A DNA stretch of 64,000 nucleotides from Succinivibrio dextrinosolvens (lineage in GTDB: Bacteria > Pseudomonadota > Gammaproteobacteria > Enterobacterales > Succinivibrionaceae). A model generated the notes under the pieces. The model was not told the DNA's origin. It saw only the letters and a program-made list of their open reading frames with translations, and did not search any database. The translations under genes were made by a program, and so were the position numbers. The DNA lies in assembly GCF_900116345.1 (NCBI RefSeq), contig NZ_FPAH01000003.1:1-64000 (forward strand), read 5' to 3'. Of this stretch, positions 44,369 to 53,008 are shown piece by piece (position 1 is the first letter of the stretch; every line of letters begins with the position of its first letter).

Positions 44369-47300
44369 ATGAATTCTTCTTCATGCTTCTTCCTTCGTTT
44401 TTTTATGCAATTGATGCTTGTTTTTACGTCTTTCTTTACTGTTTTGGATGTTGAGGCTGAGCAGATTACAGTTAAAGCCATTGGAAAGGATTCTAATACA
44501 GCATATCTTAATGCACAGGTAAATGCAGTTAGATCTGTGATGCTAGAAATGATTGAGCCGCAGTTTCAGAAATCACATGTAAAAGAGTTAAGAGAGATTA
44601 TTGCAACTGTTGATAAGTATTCTGATAAAGCTCAGATCCTGTCCGAAACAAATCAAAATAAGAATGTTCATGTAGAGGCTAAGGTTGAAGTAAATCGAGG
44701 TGCACTTGAGGCAAAATTGAAAGAATTAGGTGCCAAAATTGTTAAGAGTTATAAAGCTCTTCTTGCTGAAAGAACAGAGTATGCTCAGAGTGTGTTGAAT
44801 GCTGTTTTCGGAGAAGGGGGCAAACTTTCAGTTAAAAGTACACCTTATGCTGAATTAAGTACTGTTGAACCAGTGAGTGAAGAGATTGATGATAATGTCA
44901 TCTCAGGTCCAGCAGGAAAGAATGAATTTTTACCTGAAGAAGATTTTGTTGCCAGTTACTATAAAGATGAAGATCATCAGAATAAGGATTATCTGCTTTT
45001 GGTGGTTAGAGCGGATCTTCCTGTTGGCTCTTATGAGGAAGGAAACAAGGAACGACTGACAAATTCAAGCTACATCCCTCTTACGGATAAAAATGGACTT
45101 GTCATGGTAAAGGCTCCATTAAATCCAGGAAGCTATGAGCTGAGAATGTATAACGGAAAAGATACTTCTTCTGAATGTAAAGCTCGCTGGGGCTTTAAGG
45201 TTAAGAAAACTGAACTCAACAGTTTTATGGTTGATAGGGATGTTTTTGCTCCAGAAGAAAAGATATGGGTACATTTTGATTCTTTTGCAGGAGTTGAGAA
45301 TTATCAGTTAAGGCTTATAAAAAGTGGAGATGACAAGCTAAGGGCGGAAGATATACGCTCTTTAAGCTACACCTCAAGGCTTGGCGAGAATAGTAAAGCA
45401 TCTTTAAATCTTAAAGCACCGAAGGAAGAGGGCAATTATGAAATTATTATGATTTCAGATGGTTGTAAAGGTTATTGCAAGAATACTGAAAACCATAGGA
45501 GATCCTTTGCATTAAGTCATATTCCTATCAGGGTTAAATCTCCTAAGATTGCAGAATCTGCAATGCTCTTAATACCTGCCGAAATACGTTCTGGTGCAAC
45601 ATTAGAGACTTTCTTTTCATGGCCATCAGATACAGAATATAAGACTGTGCTTCGACTTTATAGAGCAGATGATCCTATAAATGATCCCAAAGCCAAACCA
45701 ATAAGAGAAGATTCTTTAGGAAAACAGGCTTCTGTTGTTTATCATGATTTCTTTGATTTATATGAACCTGGTGATTATAGAGTCGATCTCTATGAGCGCG
45801 ATAAAAATAGTCTTTTATTATCCAAAGAGTTTAGGGTATTACCAAATGTTCTTAATAAAAAGCCTTCATTAGAGACAAATTCCAATGAGTTTTTCGCATC
45901 TGAAAACTGTAGAATCTCTTATACTGCAGCCTCTGATTGGAATGAACATGCCTTTATAGCTTTGGTTCCTAAAGATACGGTTAATGATGCAAAAAAGACA
46001 TATGAATCTGCTAAATCAGAACATCGTTTTTATCTGAATCACCGTTTTTCAGAAAACGATCGCATAATGAGTCTTGAGCTTCCAGAGGGAGCTTATGAGC
46101 TGAGAATGTACGATAGAGAAGATGAACATGGCACTCTCAAAGCCAAGAAATCTGTAACTATCTTATCTGATAAGGATGAAGAAAAACGTAAAAAGGAAAT
46201 AGATGATATCCTTGATTTATCTCTAGGACAAAAAACTCTTTATAACTCACGTTGTTCATTTGTCTTAAATACTGATCCTTCAATTTTACAGCAGAGCGAG
46301 CTTGCTTCAAGCTCATATCCAACTTATGACAGACTCTGGTGGTATGCAGATGAGGAACGCCCTTCCTATAAACTTATTTCTGAATACTCCAGAGAAGAGA
46401 GAGAGGCTTTCTTTGGAACTCCTAAATTTATAAAAGTGGCTAATTTCAAGGATGCCTGTGACATAAGTATTGATAAAAAACTCAATGAAATTACAAGAAT
46501 GGATATTACTCTAGGTCGAGACAGTACTCTTGAAAAAGAATTAGTTGAATTTGGAAAATCTATGGTCCTGGAGTGGCCTCACGGTTTTGATAAGCTTCAG
46601 ACTGCAGCAAAAATTGCCAATGATACTTTTGAACATGGTACTGCTGGTTTAGATGCTATATCAGAAGGAGAATACACTGAAGCAGCAAAGCAAGCCGGTT
46701 TGTATATGGTCAAGACTTTACTTAATTCATGTGGAGATGATGATTGCTACTTTTCGATTGTTGGAAAAACTGAAGACTCGGCTAAAGCATATTTCGGGTC
46801 ATTATCTGATGAGGATTTCTTAAAGTCTGTAAACAGAATTACCAAGGCCGCCAATACTCATCCTAATAAGGAAAAATACTATGTTTTATGGGCTCAGGCA
46901 AGAGGTCGTTTGCAGAAGCTTAGGGAATCACATCAACAAGCAGGAGAGTTGTTAAGTAATTTGCATGATTTGGCAGATAATGGGTTAGCAGTTTATGAAG
47001 CGGCTACTGGTGCTGAAGCAGATGATGGTGCTAAAGGATTTATAACCGTGGATAACGGTGTTGTGAAGACAGATAAAGTTGGTTCTATAGCACTTGGTGT
47101 TGCAGAAGCAATATGTAGAGCATCCGCTAAGTGCGCGATGTTAGTTTCAAGTGGCAAACTTGCTTATCAGTCAGCGCTTGCAACGCGTGATTTCTGTCGA
47201 GATAGTTCTGTATTAAGTGCGTATTCAAATTGGCAGAAATTTGAAGGTACAAGTGAGGAATGGCTTGTTAAAGCAGGAGGAGTGAGAGGCTTGGGTAAAG

Positions 47301-48523
47301 TTGGACAGTCTTCATTATTGGCTCAGGCAAAAAATATAATGGTTAAGACTGCAAGAACAAACAAAATGACGGCGAGCTTATTATCTGAGGACAATAAACA
47401 TCTACTTGGCGCATATAAGAAATGCTTAGAATTAGCAAACTATAAAAAATGTGAACAAAATTCACTAAAAGAGAGTGATATCAGCGATGATGAGGCCTGG
47501 ACTTACTTGTATAAACAGTTTGAAAAATGGGATGAAGCCGAAAATGGTAAAGGGAAAATGGCTGAATATGCAAGAAAGCAGAAATCTGAATTTCAGAATA
47601 TGGATAAGAGATGTCGAGCTGATCTTGAGTTTTATGTAAAGAATCGTCAGGAAAAAAAAGGAACAAAGGACAGAATTATAGAAACTGTCACTTCTTGGTT
47701 TACATCAGAACCATGTGAAGATGAGGGGGCTCTCTTTGAGGCATATTTTAATTTGAAATCTAATATTGAGAATGAATACAAAAATATTCTCCCTCCTGTT
47801 GGGCAAAACTGTTGGTGGCGTAATAAAAAAGATCTCAACAATGAAGTTGTGGAAACATTATGTAATTCCTTACGTGAATGGAATTATAACTACCACTATG
47901 AAAGAAAAAAGGAAGATCACCGTAATCTTGTTGCAGAACTTGATAAAAACAGTATGCAGAAAGCAATGGAAACAATAGCAGATAGAGGCTGTGAGTGTGG
48001 TGTTCCTTTGAGTGTTGTCGATGGTAAGTTGTATCCATCCGGAATGGAACCTGCAGATAGAATGAAAGCAATATCAGATAAAGTCAAAAAGGAAATGGAA
48101 TATCAGAAAAACTTGCCTGAAATGAAAAAGGCGCAAATTGAGAAAATTAAGAATTATACAAATGACTACAATATTGGCCATGTTATGTCTCACATCGGAA
48201 GAAGGGAAGTGCTAAATTGTCTTTGTATGCGAGGTCCTGGTGCACCTGCCTTTGGCGGAGGCTCTTCATATGCCGGAGGTGGTAAATGTAATTCTGTTGG
48301 TGTGTCTGGATGGGGATCCTGGAAATCTGCAATTTCAACGAAGGAATCGGATAAAAGAGCTTGTGGTTATTACAGTGCACTTGATAATTATCTAGATAAG
48401 AAAGCTTCAGAAGAAGCGCTAAATCCAATGCTCACAAGCGAGAAGGATATTCAAGAGAAAATCCTAACTGAAGATCCTTTTATTCAGCTTAGAAAAAAAG
48501 ATCAATGTAAGATTAAGAGATAA
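44369..48523 (+). CDS. 1384-residue secreted protein with shared N-module and repeated beta-type segments
   Basis: I do not recognise this protein as a whole. It has a signal peptide (about 1-30, ending VEA), then a module (31-130) beginning ITVKAIGKDSNTAYLNAQVNAVRS that resembles the FlgT-N/LPP20-like start of three neighbours. Two beta-rich, Ig-like units follow, each ending in a near-identical PGSYELRMYNGKD or EGAYELRMYDRED (about 254 and 576). Further on is a helical part (650-1000) and a Cys-rich, charged C-terminus (CECGVPL, CLCMRGPG, Gly-rich GGGSSYAGGG). The ATG at 44369 has GAGGAGG upstream; the frame is open 29 codons earlier inside the ankyrin gene. Possibly a large periplasmic or surface scaffold or toxin-like protein; no enzyme motif was seen. 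Confidence 0.6.
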   Translation: MNSSSCFFLRFFMQLMLVFTSFFTVLDVEAEQITVKAIGKDSNTAYLNAQVNAVRSVMLEMIEPQFQKSHVKELREIIATVDKYSDKAQILSETNQNKNVHVEAKVEVNRGALEAKLKELGAKIVKSYKALLAERTEYAQSVLNAVFGEGGKLSVKSTPYAELSTVEPVSEEIDDNVISGPAGKNEFLPEEDFVASYYKDEDHQNKDYLLLVVRADLPVGSYEEGNKERLTNSSYIPLTDKNGLVMVKAPLNPGSYELRMYNGKDTSSECKARWGFKVKKTELNSFMVDRDVFAPEEKIWVHFDSFAGVENYQLRLIKSGDDKLRAEDIRSLSYTSRLGENSKASLNLKAPKEEGNYEIIMISDGCKGYCKNTENHRRSFALSHIPIRVKSPKIAESAMLLIPAEIRSGATLETFFSWPSDTEYKTVLRLYRADDPINDPKAKPIREDSLGKQASVVYHDFFDLYEPGDYRVDLYERDKNSLLLSKEFRVLPNVLNKKPSLETNSNEFFASENCRISYTAASDWNEHAFIALVPKDTVNDAKKTYESAKSEHRFYLNHRFSENDRIMSLELPEGAYELRMYDREDEHGTLKAKKSVTILSDKDEEKRKKEIDDILDLSLGQKTLYNSRCSFVLNTDPSILQQSELASSSYPTYDRLWWYADEERPSYKLISEYSREEREAFFGTPKFIKVANFKDACDISIDKKLNEITRMDITLGRDSTLEKELVEFGKSMVLEWPHGFDKLQTAAKIANDTFEHGTAGLDAISEGEYTEAAKQAGLYMVKTLLNSCGDDDCYFSIVGKTEDSAKAYFGSLSDEDFLKSVNRITKAANTHPNKEKYYVLWAQARGRLQKLRESHQQAGELLSNLHDLADNGLAVYEAATGAEADDGAKGFITVDNGVVKTDKVGSIALGVAEAICRASAKCAMLVSSGKLAYQSALATRDFCRDSSVLSAYSNWQKFEGTSEEWLVKAGGVRGLGKVGQSSLLAQAKNIMVKTARTNKMTASLLSEDNKHLLGAYKKCLELANYKKCEQNSLKESDISDDEAWTYLYKQFEKWDEAENGKGKMAEYARKQKSEFQNMDKRCRADLEFYVKNRQEKKGTKDRIIETVTSWFTSEPCEDEGALFEAYFNLKSNIENEYKNILPPVGQNCWWRNKKDLNNEVVETLCNSLREWNYNYHYERKKEDHRNLVAELDKNSMQKAMETIADRGCECGVPLSVVDGKLYPSGMEPADRMKAISDKVKKEMEYQKNLPEMKKAQIEKIKNYTNDYNIGHVMSHIGRREVLNCLCMRGPGAPAFGGGSSYAGGGKCNSVGVSGWGSWKSAISTKESDKRACGYYSALDNYLDKKASEEALNPMLTSEKDIQEKILTEDPFIQLRKKDQCKIKR

Positions 48524-48634
48524 TACGTTTAACTTCTTTATAATCATTTGAAACTGAGCTTGTAAAACAGCAGGAGGTTATTGCGGATGAAAGACAGAAT
48601 GGTTATAAGCGTGAGACTAATAAAAGGAGTTTAT

Positions 48635-48937
48635 ATGATTAAAAGATTTTTGCTTCTATGTGTGTTTATAGTTGTATCCTTTTCTTCATTTGCTAAGGAC
48701 TATACTGTTTCACAACTTATGACAATGAGTCCTGAAAATTTTGCAAGTCTAACGGAACAGGAAAAGTATCCTCTTTACGACAAGATATTCAATCTTATTG
48801 AGACGGGAGATCCTTTAGATAAGGATTTTGATGAGTATTCCAAATATATTGACAAGGTTAAAACAACTCCCGCTGGATACGAGAATTTTCTTAAATACAT
48901 TGAAGATGCAGCAAAAAAGAAATATCCATCTCCTTAA
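48635..48937 (+). CDS. small secreted protein, function unknown
   Basis: 100 residues with a clear signal peptide (MIKRFLLLCVFIVVSFSSFA) and a helical polar body (YTVSQLMTMSPENFASLTEQEKYPLYDKIFNLIE). AGGAG lies 7 bases before this ATG. A second in-frame ATG at 48587 also has a strong AGGAGG; using it would add 16 residues before the signal peptide. Not recognised as a known family. Lies in line with the other secreted genes. Confidence 0.55.
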   Translation: MIKRFLLLCVFIVVSFSSFAKDYTVSQLMTMSPENFASLTEQEKYPLYDKIFNLIETGDPLDKDFDEYSKYIDKVKTTPAGYENFLKYIEDAAKKKYPSP

Positions 48938-49015
48938 TTTGGGATGAATCGAAAAAAACTTTTTGTTAGATGTCATAACTATGTATATGCAATTGGACAT
49001 TTAGGTGCATATCGT

Positions 49016-49261
49016 ATGAATAAACTAAAACTAAATAAAATAGTATTCTGCGCTGTCATGCTTTCTTATGCTTTTTTGGGGAATAGTGTCTCAATTGCAA
49101 ATCCAGTATATGAGGTTGAAAGTTCTGGAAAGAATGAGACTTCTGCAGTGGAAATGTCTTTGAAGGATATTCTCAAAGAAACTTATAAACAGGCAGAAGC
49201 AAAGGGAAAAATATCTGAGGAAAGTAAGGCTTTCTACGATTTTATCAAGAAATATTTATAA
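49016..49261 (+). CDS. stub of the shared N-terminal module, secreted
   Basis: 81 residues: signal peptide (to about 30, ending SIA), then NPVYEVESSGKNETSAVEMSLKDILKETY, the first half of the module found at the start of the ankyrin proteins at 58744 and 60769, and then a short unrelated tail ending KKYL. It looks like a decayed or trimmed family member. The ATG at 49016 is preferred to one at 48944 because it starts the signal peptide, though its ribosome binding site is weak. Confidence 0.5.
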   Translation: MNKLKLNKIVFCAVMLSYAFLGNSVSIANPVYEVESSGKNETSAVEMSLKDILKETYKQAEAKGKISEESKAFYDFIKKYL

Positions 49262-49287
49262 AGCATTTTTTTATTTATATTTAGACT

Positions 49288-49800
49288 ATGAAGAATTATG
49301 TCTCAGTCATACTGTTTTTGACACTCATATCCATAAGTAGAGTTTGCTGTGCTGACGCATCAAAAGCGAATCCAGATCTTGTCGATGTTTCCGTTAATTT
49401 CAATGGTAAGGTCTATAAGAGCAAGATTCCTAAAGGCTTTGACCTGGTAAAGCACAGTGAATATGCTCCGGGATTTGATAAATGCATGCAGAAAGTTACT
49501 GTAAGATATGATTCTGTTGCTTGTTATGATGATGCATTAAAGTTTCAGTTAAGTAAGCTTAAAGAGAACTTTATAAAGGCAAAAAAAGCTTGTAGAACTC
49601 CTGAATGCACTTCAGAACTTCTCGCTCTTCAGAAAAGCTGGATAGACAAAAGAGAAAAAACTGTTTCCTTTCTAAAAAGGTATATTGCGATCTATGGCTA
49701 TACTTCAGAGGTCCCTATGGAGTATGAACTCGAAGAACTGCAGATGCATAACAAGGTAATAAAGACCATTCAGGAATTTCTTGAAAGTGAAAATCAATAA
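49288..49800 (+). CDS. secreted protein with an LprI/DUF1311-like region
   Basis: 170 residues, signal peptide about 1-22 (ending CCA). The body has paired cysteines and the spacing C-x(10)-ACYDDALKFQLSKLKENF-x-CRTPECTSELLALQKSWIDKREKTVSFL, the pattern of DUF1311/LprI-type lysozyme-inhibitor-like proteins (Cys, Asn/Leu helix, Gln-x-x-Trp-x-x-x-Arg). The final Cys of that family is missing. Possibly a periplasmic protector against a muramidase; confidence in the family is moderate. Confidence 0.5.
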   Translation: MKNYVSVILFLTLISISRVCCADASKANPDLVDVSVNFNGKVYKSKIPKGFDLVKHSEYAPGFDKCMQKVTVRYDSVACYDDALKFQLSKLKENFIKAKKACRTPECTSELLALQKSWIDKREKTVSFLKRYIAIYGYTSEVPMEYELEELQMHNKVIKTIQEFLESENQ

Positions 49801-50129
49801 CATTCAAACCGAAAAGTTTCACTTTTTTGTAATACATAATCCGACATCTCTCTAACTGTTTTTTGGGGAAGAGCTGAATTTTATTTTTCTTCTGCAGATC
49901 CATTCTATTTTTATTTTTTTACCTTATTAGTGAGACTTTTATCACATTTTTATAACTCTTCAAATTTTGAGTTAAAGCATAAAAATGCTCATTAAAAACT
50001 TTTAATTCTTTGATTTTAGATAACAGTCTCATTCCTGTCTTTTATTTATCTTATTCTTGAAGTATACGCGATCTGAATATTATCGTGATAAGGATCTATT
50101 TCTTTTTTCTGCGCTAGGGTGTTTGTTTC
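49801..50129 (+). other. intergenic region ahead of the Tag-like operon
   Basis: No gene. AT-rich, with a weak promoter candidate (TTGAAG near 50057, TATCGT about 18 bases later) and the dyad TTATC-GT-GATAA at 50080-50091. Probably the control region of the vWA operon. Confidence 0.4.
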
Positions 50130-52268
50130 ATGAATGCGAAATGTTTCTCATTAAATCCATTTATAGCAATTATTTTGGCTACGGTTTTATCTTCTTCTGC
50201 ATATGCAGATGCAAAGGCTCCTGTGAATGTTGATGAGAACTCAAAAGTTCCATTAAGGATTCTTACAAGACCAGGCGCAAATCTGTATTCTGATAACACA
50301 GGTTCATCGGTTAAGAAAAGTAATTTACCAACTTTCTCTTCATATTTTGTATATACAAGGCCAACTGGAGAACAGCTTGGTTCTGGAAGTGGATGGTATG
50401 AGGTAGGTTCAGACGATAAAGGTACCGTTCAGGGCTGGATCAAGGGCGACGATTTGTTTGAGTGGAAACAGACAATGTGCCTTACCTATACCCACCCAGA
50501 TGGGCGTAGTCCTGTTTTAATGTTTGAAGATGACGAGTACCTAAAGACATTAGTAGAGATGAATAAGGATACCAGAACACCTTCTGTTGATAATCTTTAT
50601 GCATCAATTGAGAAAGCCTCTGCTTCTAAAGAAGCTCTGGCTCAGGATTTCCCTGTTATTTCAATGGAACCTAAAATGGCTGTTGATAACAAGGCCAATT
50701 TTACTCTGATGCCAATCTTGGATCATAAGGTAATTGAATTTGAAGGAAGAGAAGCTAGATTACTTGATATTGTTGCTGTAAGCAGTACTGAATCAGACAG
50801 AAAGTCATCTGATTTACGTACCAATACGGATTACTTAAATGCTGCTACAGATACATCCGCAAATCACGCTAAGAATCTTGAGGATTTAAAGATTGATGTT
50901 GTCTGGTGTATTGATACAACTCGTAGTATGGGACCATACATTCAGCGAGTTAAGCAGTTAACCTCAGATATTTCGAAAAATATCAGTTCTGATAATGAAT
51001 TAACTTCAAGAGTAATGTTTGGCGCCTGGGCTTATAGAGATTCTGCGGAGATCCAGGGACTTGAATATGTCACCAAAAACTTTACTCCTGAGCTTATGAA
51101 GATAGATGATTTCTCAAAGGCTCTTGAAGAAGTTAAGGAAACAACTGTCGATTCTGTTACTTACGACGAGGACGTATTCTCTGGTCTTAATGACGCAGTT
51201 GAGAAAACAAAGTGGAGAGACAATTCTATAAGAATTGTAATCCTGGTCGGTGATGCTCCAGGCCATCAGGCAGGACACAAGTGGAATGTATCCAAGTTTG
51301 ATGCTGCTACCTTCAGACAGGTTGCTGACCAGAAGAAGGTAAACATCTATACCCTGCATATTGCTCCTCCAAAGGCAAAAAAATATAACAAGATTGCGCA
51401 GGGACAGTTTAGACCATTGTCATTAAATCCAGGAAATATCAGTGAGATGTACTGGAATATCAATGCAACTGATCTCAAGAATTTTGAAACTCAGTCAGCG
51501 AGATTAACAGAGAGTATCTTAAGCTTTGCTAAAAATGCTGTAAGCGAGTTTAAAGCTATAAGTGATAACAGCACCTCTCAGATCGGTGGAGCTGCAGAAC
51601 CTTCTACTTCTTCATCAGGCGGTGGAGAAATGGCCGCTTTGGAGGAGGGAGATGAAGATTCAACTCAGAGTGCAAGTGCCGCACCTGCTAAAAAGCCTGA
51701 TGCTCCAACAGATGAGGCGATAAAACAGAGTGTTCACGCTGCTTTGGTAACCTGGTTAGGTGCTAATGCAAATGTTGAACCTCCTCGTGATATTGAGGCA
51801 TGGGTAGTAGATAAGGATCTTAAAGAAAGTACAAGACAGTCATTAGATGTAAATCTTCTGATGACAAAAACTCAGTTAGATTCAATTACTACTCTTTTGC
51901 AGAGTGTATTAGAAGCCGGTGAAACCAATCAGGTTAGCGGAGAGGACTTTTTCACCTCCCTGCAGGCTGCATCAGCTGTTGCTGCTCGTGACCCTGATAA
52001 ATTAGCCAATGCACAGTCAATCGGTTCCTCTGGCTTGGTTCCTGATTTTCTGAATAATCTTCCTTATAAGTCTCGTTTGATGGAAATGAATAACGAATTA
52101 TGGGAAAGCTTTGGTCCAGATGAACAGAATGCATTCTTAACTAGCATTGAAAGTAAGATAAATGCCTATAAGGCTATTCATGATGATTCTTCACTGTGGA
52201 TCCCTCTTAATGAAGGTGATGATGCTAGTGATTATGTAGCAGCTGTTTCATTGGAACTATTACCATGA
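50130..52268 (+). CDS. vWA protein resembling the periplasmic half of T6SS kinase PpkA
   Basis: 712 residues. Signal peptide about 1-26. An SH3-like region (about 35-130) has VPLRILTRPGANLYSD, GSGWYEVGSDDKGTVQGWI and FEWKQTMCLTYTHPDGRSPVLMF. A vWA domain (about 255-455) has the MIDAS residues D262-T264-S266 in CIDTTRSMG, plus GAWAYRDS and ILVGDAPGHQ. A Ser/Gly/Ala linker (480-535) leads to a helical end. The combination follows the part of Pseudomonas PpkA outside the inner membrane, but there is no kinase domain or membrane helix beyond the signal peptide. The next four genes are TagT, S, R and Q-like. Its stop overlaps the ATPase start (ATGA). Confidence 0.75.
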   Translation: MNAKCFSLNPFIAIILATVLSSSAYADAKAPVNVDENSKVPLRILTRPGANLYSDNTGSSVKKSNLPTFSSYFVYTRPTGEQLGSGSGWYEVGSDDKGTVQGWIKGDDLFEWKQTMCLTYTHPDGRSPVLMFEDDEYLKTLVEMNKDTRTPSVDNLYASIEKASASKEALAQDFPVISMEPKMAVDNKANFTLMPILDHKVIEFEGREARLLDIVAVSSTESDRKSSDLRTNTDYLNAATDTSANHAKNLEDLKIDVVWCIDTTRSMGPYIQRVKQLTSDISKNISSDNELTSRVMFGAWAYRDSAEIQGLEYVTKNFTPELMKIDDFSKALEEVKETTVDSVTYDEDVFSGLNDAVEKTKWRDNSIRIVILVGDAPGHQAGHKWNVSKFDAATFRQVADQKKVNIYTLHIAPPKAKKYNKIAQGQFRPLSLNPGNISEMYWNINATDLKNFETQSARLTESILSFAKNAVSEFKAISDNSTSQIGGAAEPSTSSSGGGEMAALEEGDEDSTQSASAAPAKKPDAPTDEAIKQSVHAALVTWLGANANVEPPRDIEAWVVDKDLKESTRQSLDVNLLMTKTQLDSITTLLQSVLEAGETNQVSGEDFFTSLQAASAVAARDPDKLANAQSIGSSGLVPDFLNNLPYKSRLMEMNNELWESFGPDEQNAFLTSIESKINAYKAIHDDSSLWIPLNEGDDASDYVAAVSLELLP

Positions 52269-52999
52269 TCCCTCAGTGCTGTCTTAGGATAAGAAATCTT
52301 AATTTTGAACGTGAGAAGAATGGAGTGTTCTTCTCACTTCATGTGCCTGCACTCGACCTTTTTCAGGGAAAAATCCTTGCAGTTGTTGGCGAAAGTGGAT
52401 GTGGTAAATCCACTTTAAGCGATCTGATAGCTCTTATTCTAAGACCAAATAGTTGTGATCAGTTTTGTTTTTACAAGGAGGATGAATCGGTTGACCTGAT
52501 GAGTGCGTCAACCGGAAAACTCGCATCTATTCGTGGCCATGATATTGGTTACGTCCTGCAGTCAGGTGGCTTGTTTCCGTTCCTGAATGTTCTTGAAAAC
52601 ATCATGTTACCAGGAAAACTGATTGGGCTTTCTAGTGCTTCTTTAAGACAAAAGGCAGAAGATTTGGCCTCAAAAATAGGAATATCTGAGCAGTTATACA
52701 AAAAACCTCAGCATTTATCTGGTGGACAAAGACAAAGAGTCGCGATAGCCAGAGCTCTAATCCATAATCCTCGTTTGGTAATTGCTGATGAGCCTACTGC
52801 AGCGGTTGACGAGTATACCGCCAATGACATCTGCGAAGTATTCAAAAAAGCTGTATCCATGAGTAATTCTTCACTTCTGATTGTCAGTCATGACAGATCG
52901 CTGATGCGTAAACATGCTGACTATGAAGTTACTTTCCGTCTCACCAAGGAAAATAAGCTCAAATCTCAGCTTTGTGAGCCAGTTTTACTTAATGGATAG
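52265..52999 (+). CDS. tagT: TagT-like ABC transporter ATPase
   Basis: 244 residues, LolD/MacB-type ATPase. Walker A GESGCGKST at 42-50; Q-loop YVLQSGGLFPFLNVLENI; signature HLSGGQRQRVAIARAL; Walker B LVIADEPTAAVD; switch His in VSHDRS. Such ATPases pair with FtsX-like permeases and do mechanical work rather than sugar-type transport. The start overlaps the vWA gene by 4 bases and the permease gene begins 9 bases after the stop. In P. aeruginosa TagT and TagS form such a complex upstream of PpkA. Identity rests on family plus neighbours. Confidence 0.78.
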   Translation: MIPQCCLRIRNLNFEREKNGVFFSLHVPALDLFQGKILAVVGESGCGKSTLSDLIALILRPNSCDQFCFYKEDESVDLMSASTGKLASIRGHDIGYVLQSGGLFPFLNVLENIMLPGKLIGLSSASLRQKAEDLASKIGISEQLYKKPQHLSGGQRQRVAIARALIHNPRLVIADEPTAAVDEYTANDICEVFKKAVSMSNSSLLIVSHDRSLMRKHADYEVTFRLTKENKLKSQLCEPVLLNG

Positions 53000-53008
53000 G
53001 ATAAGAAC

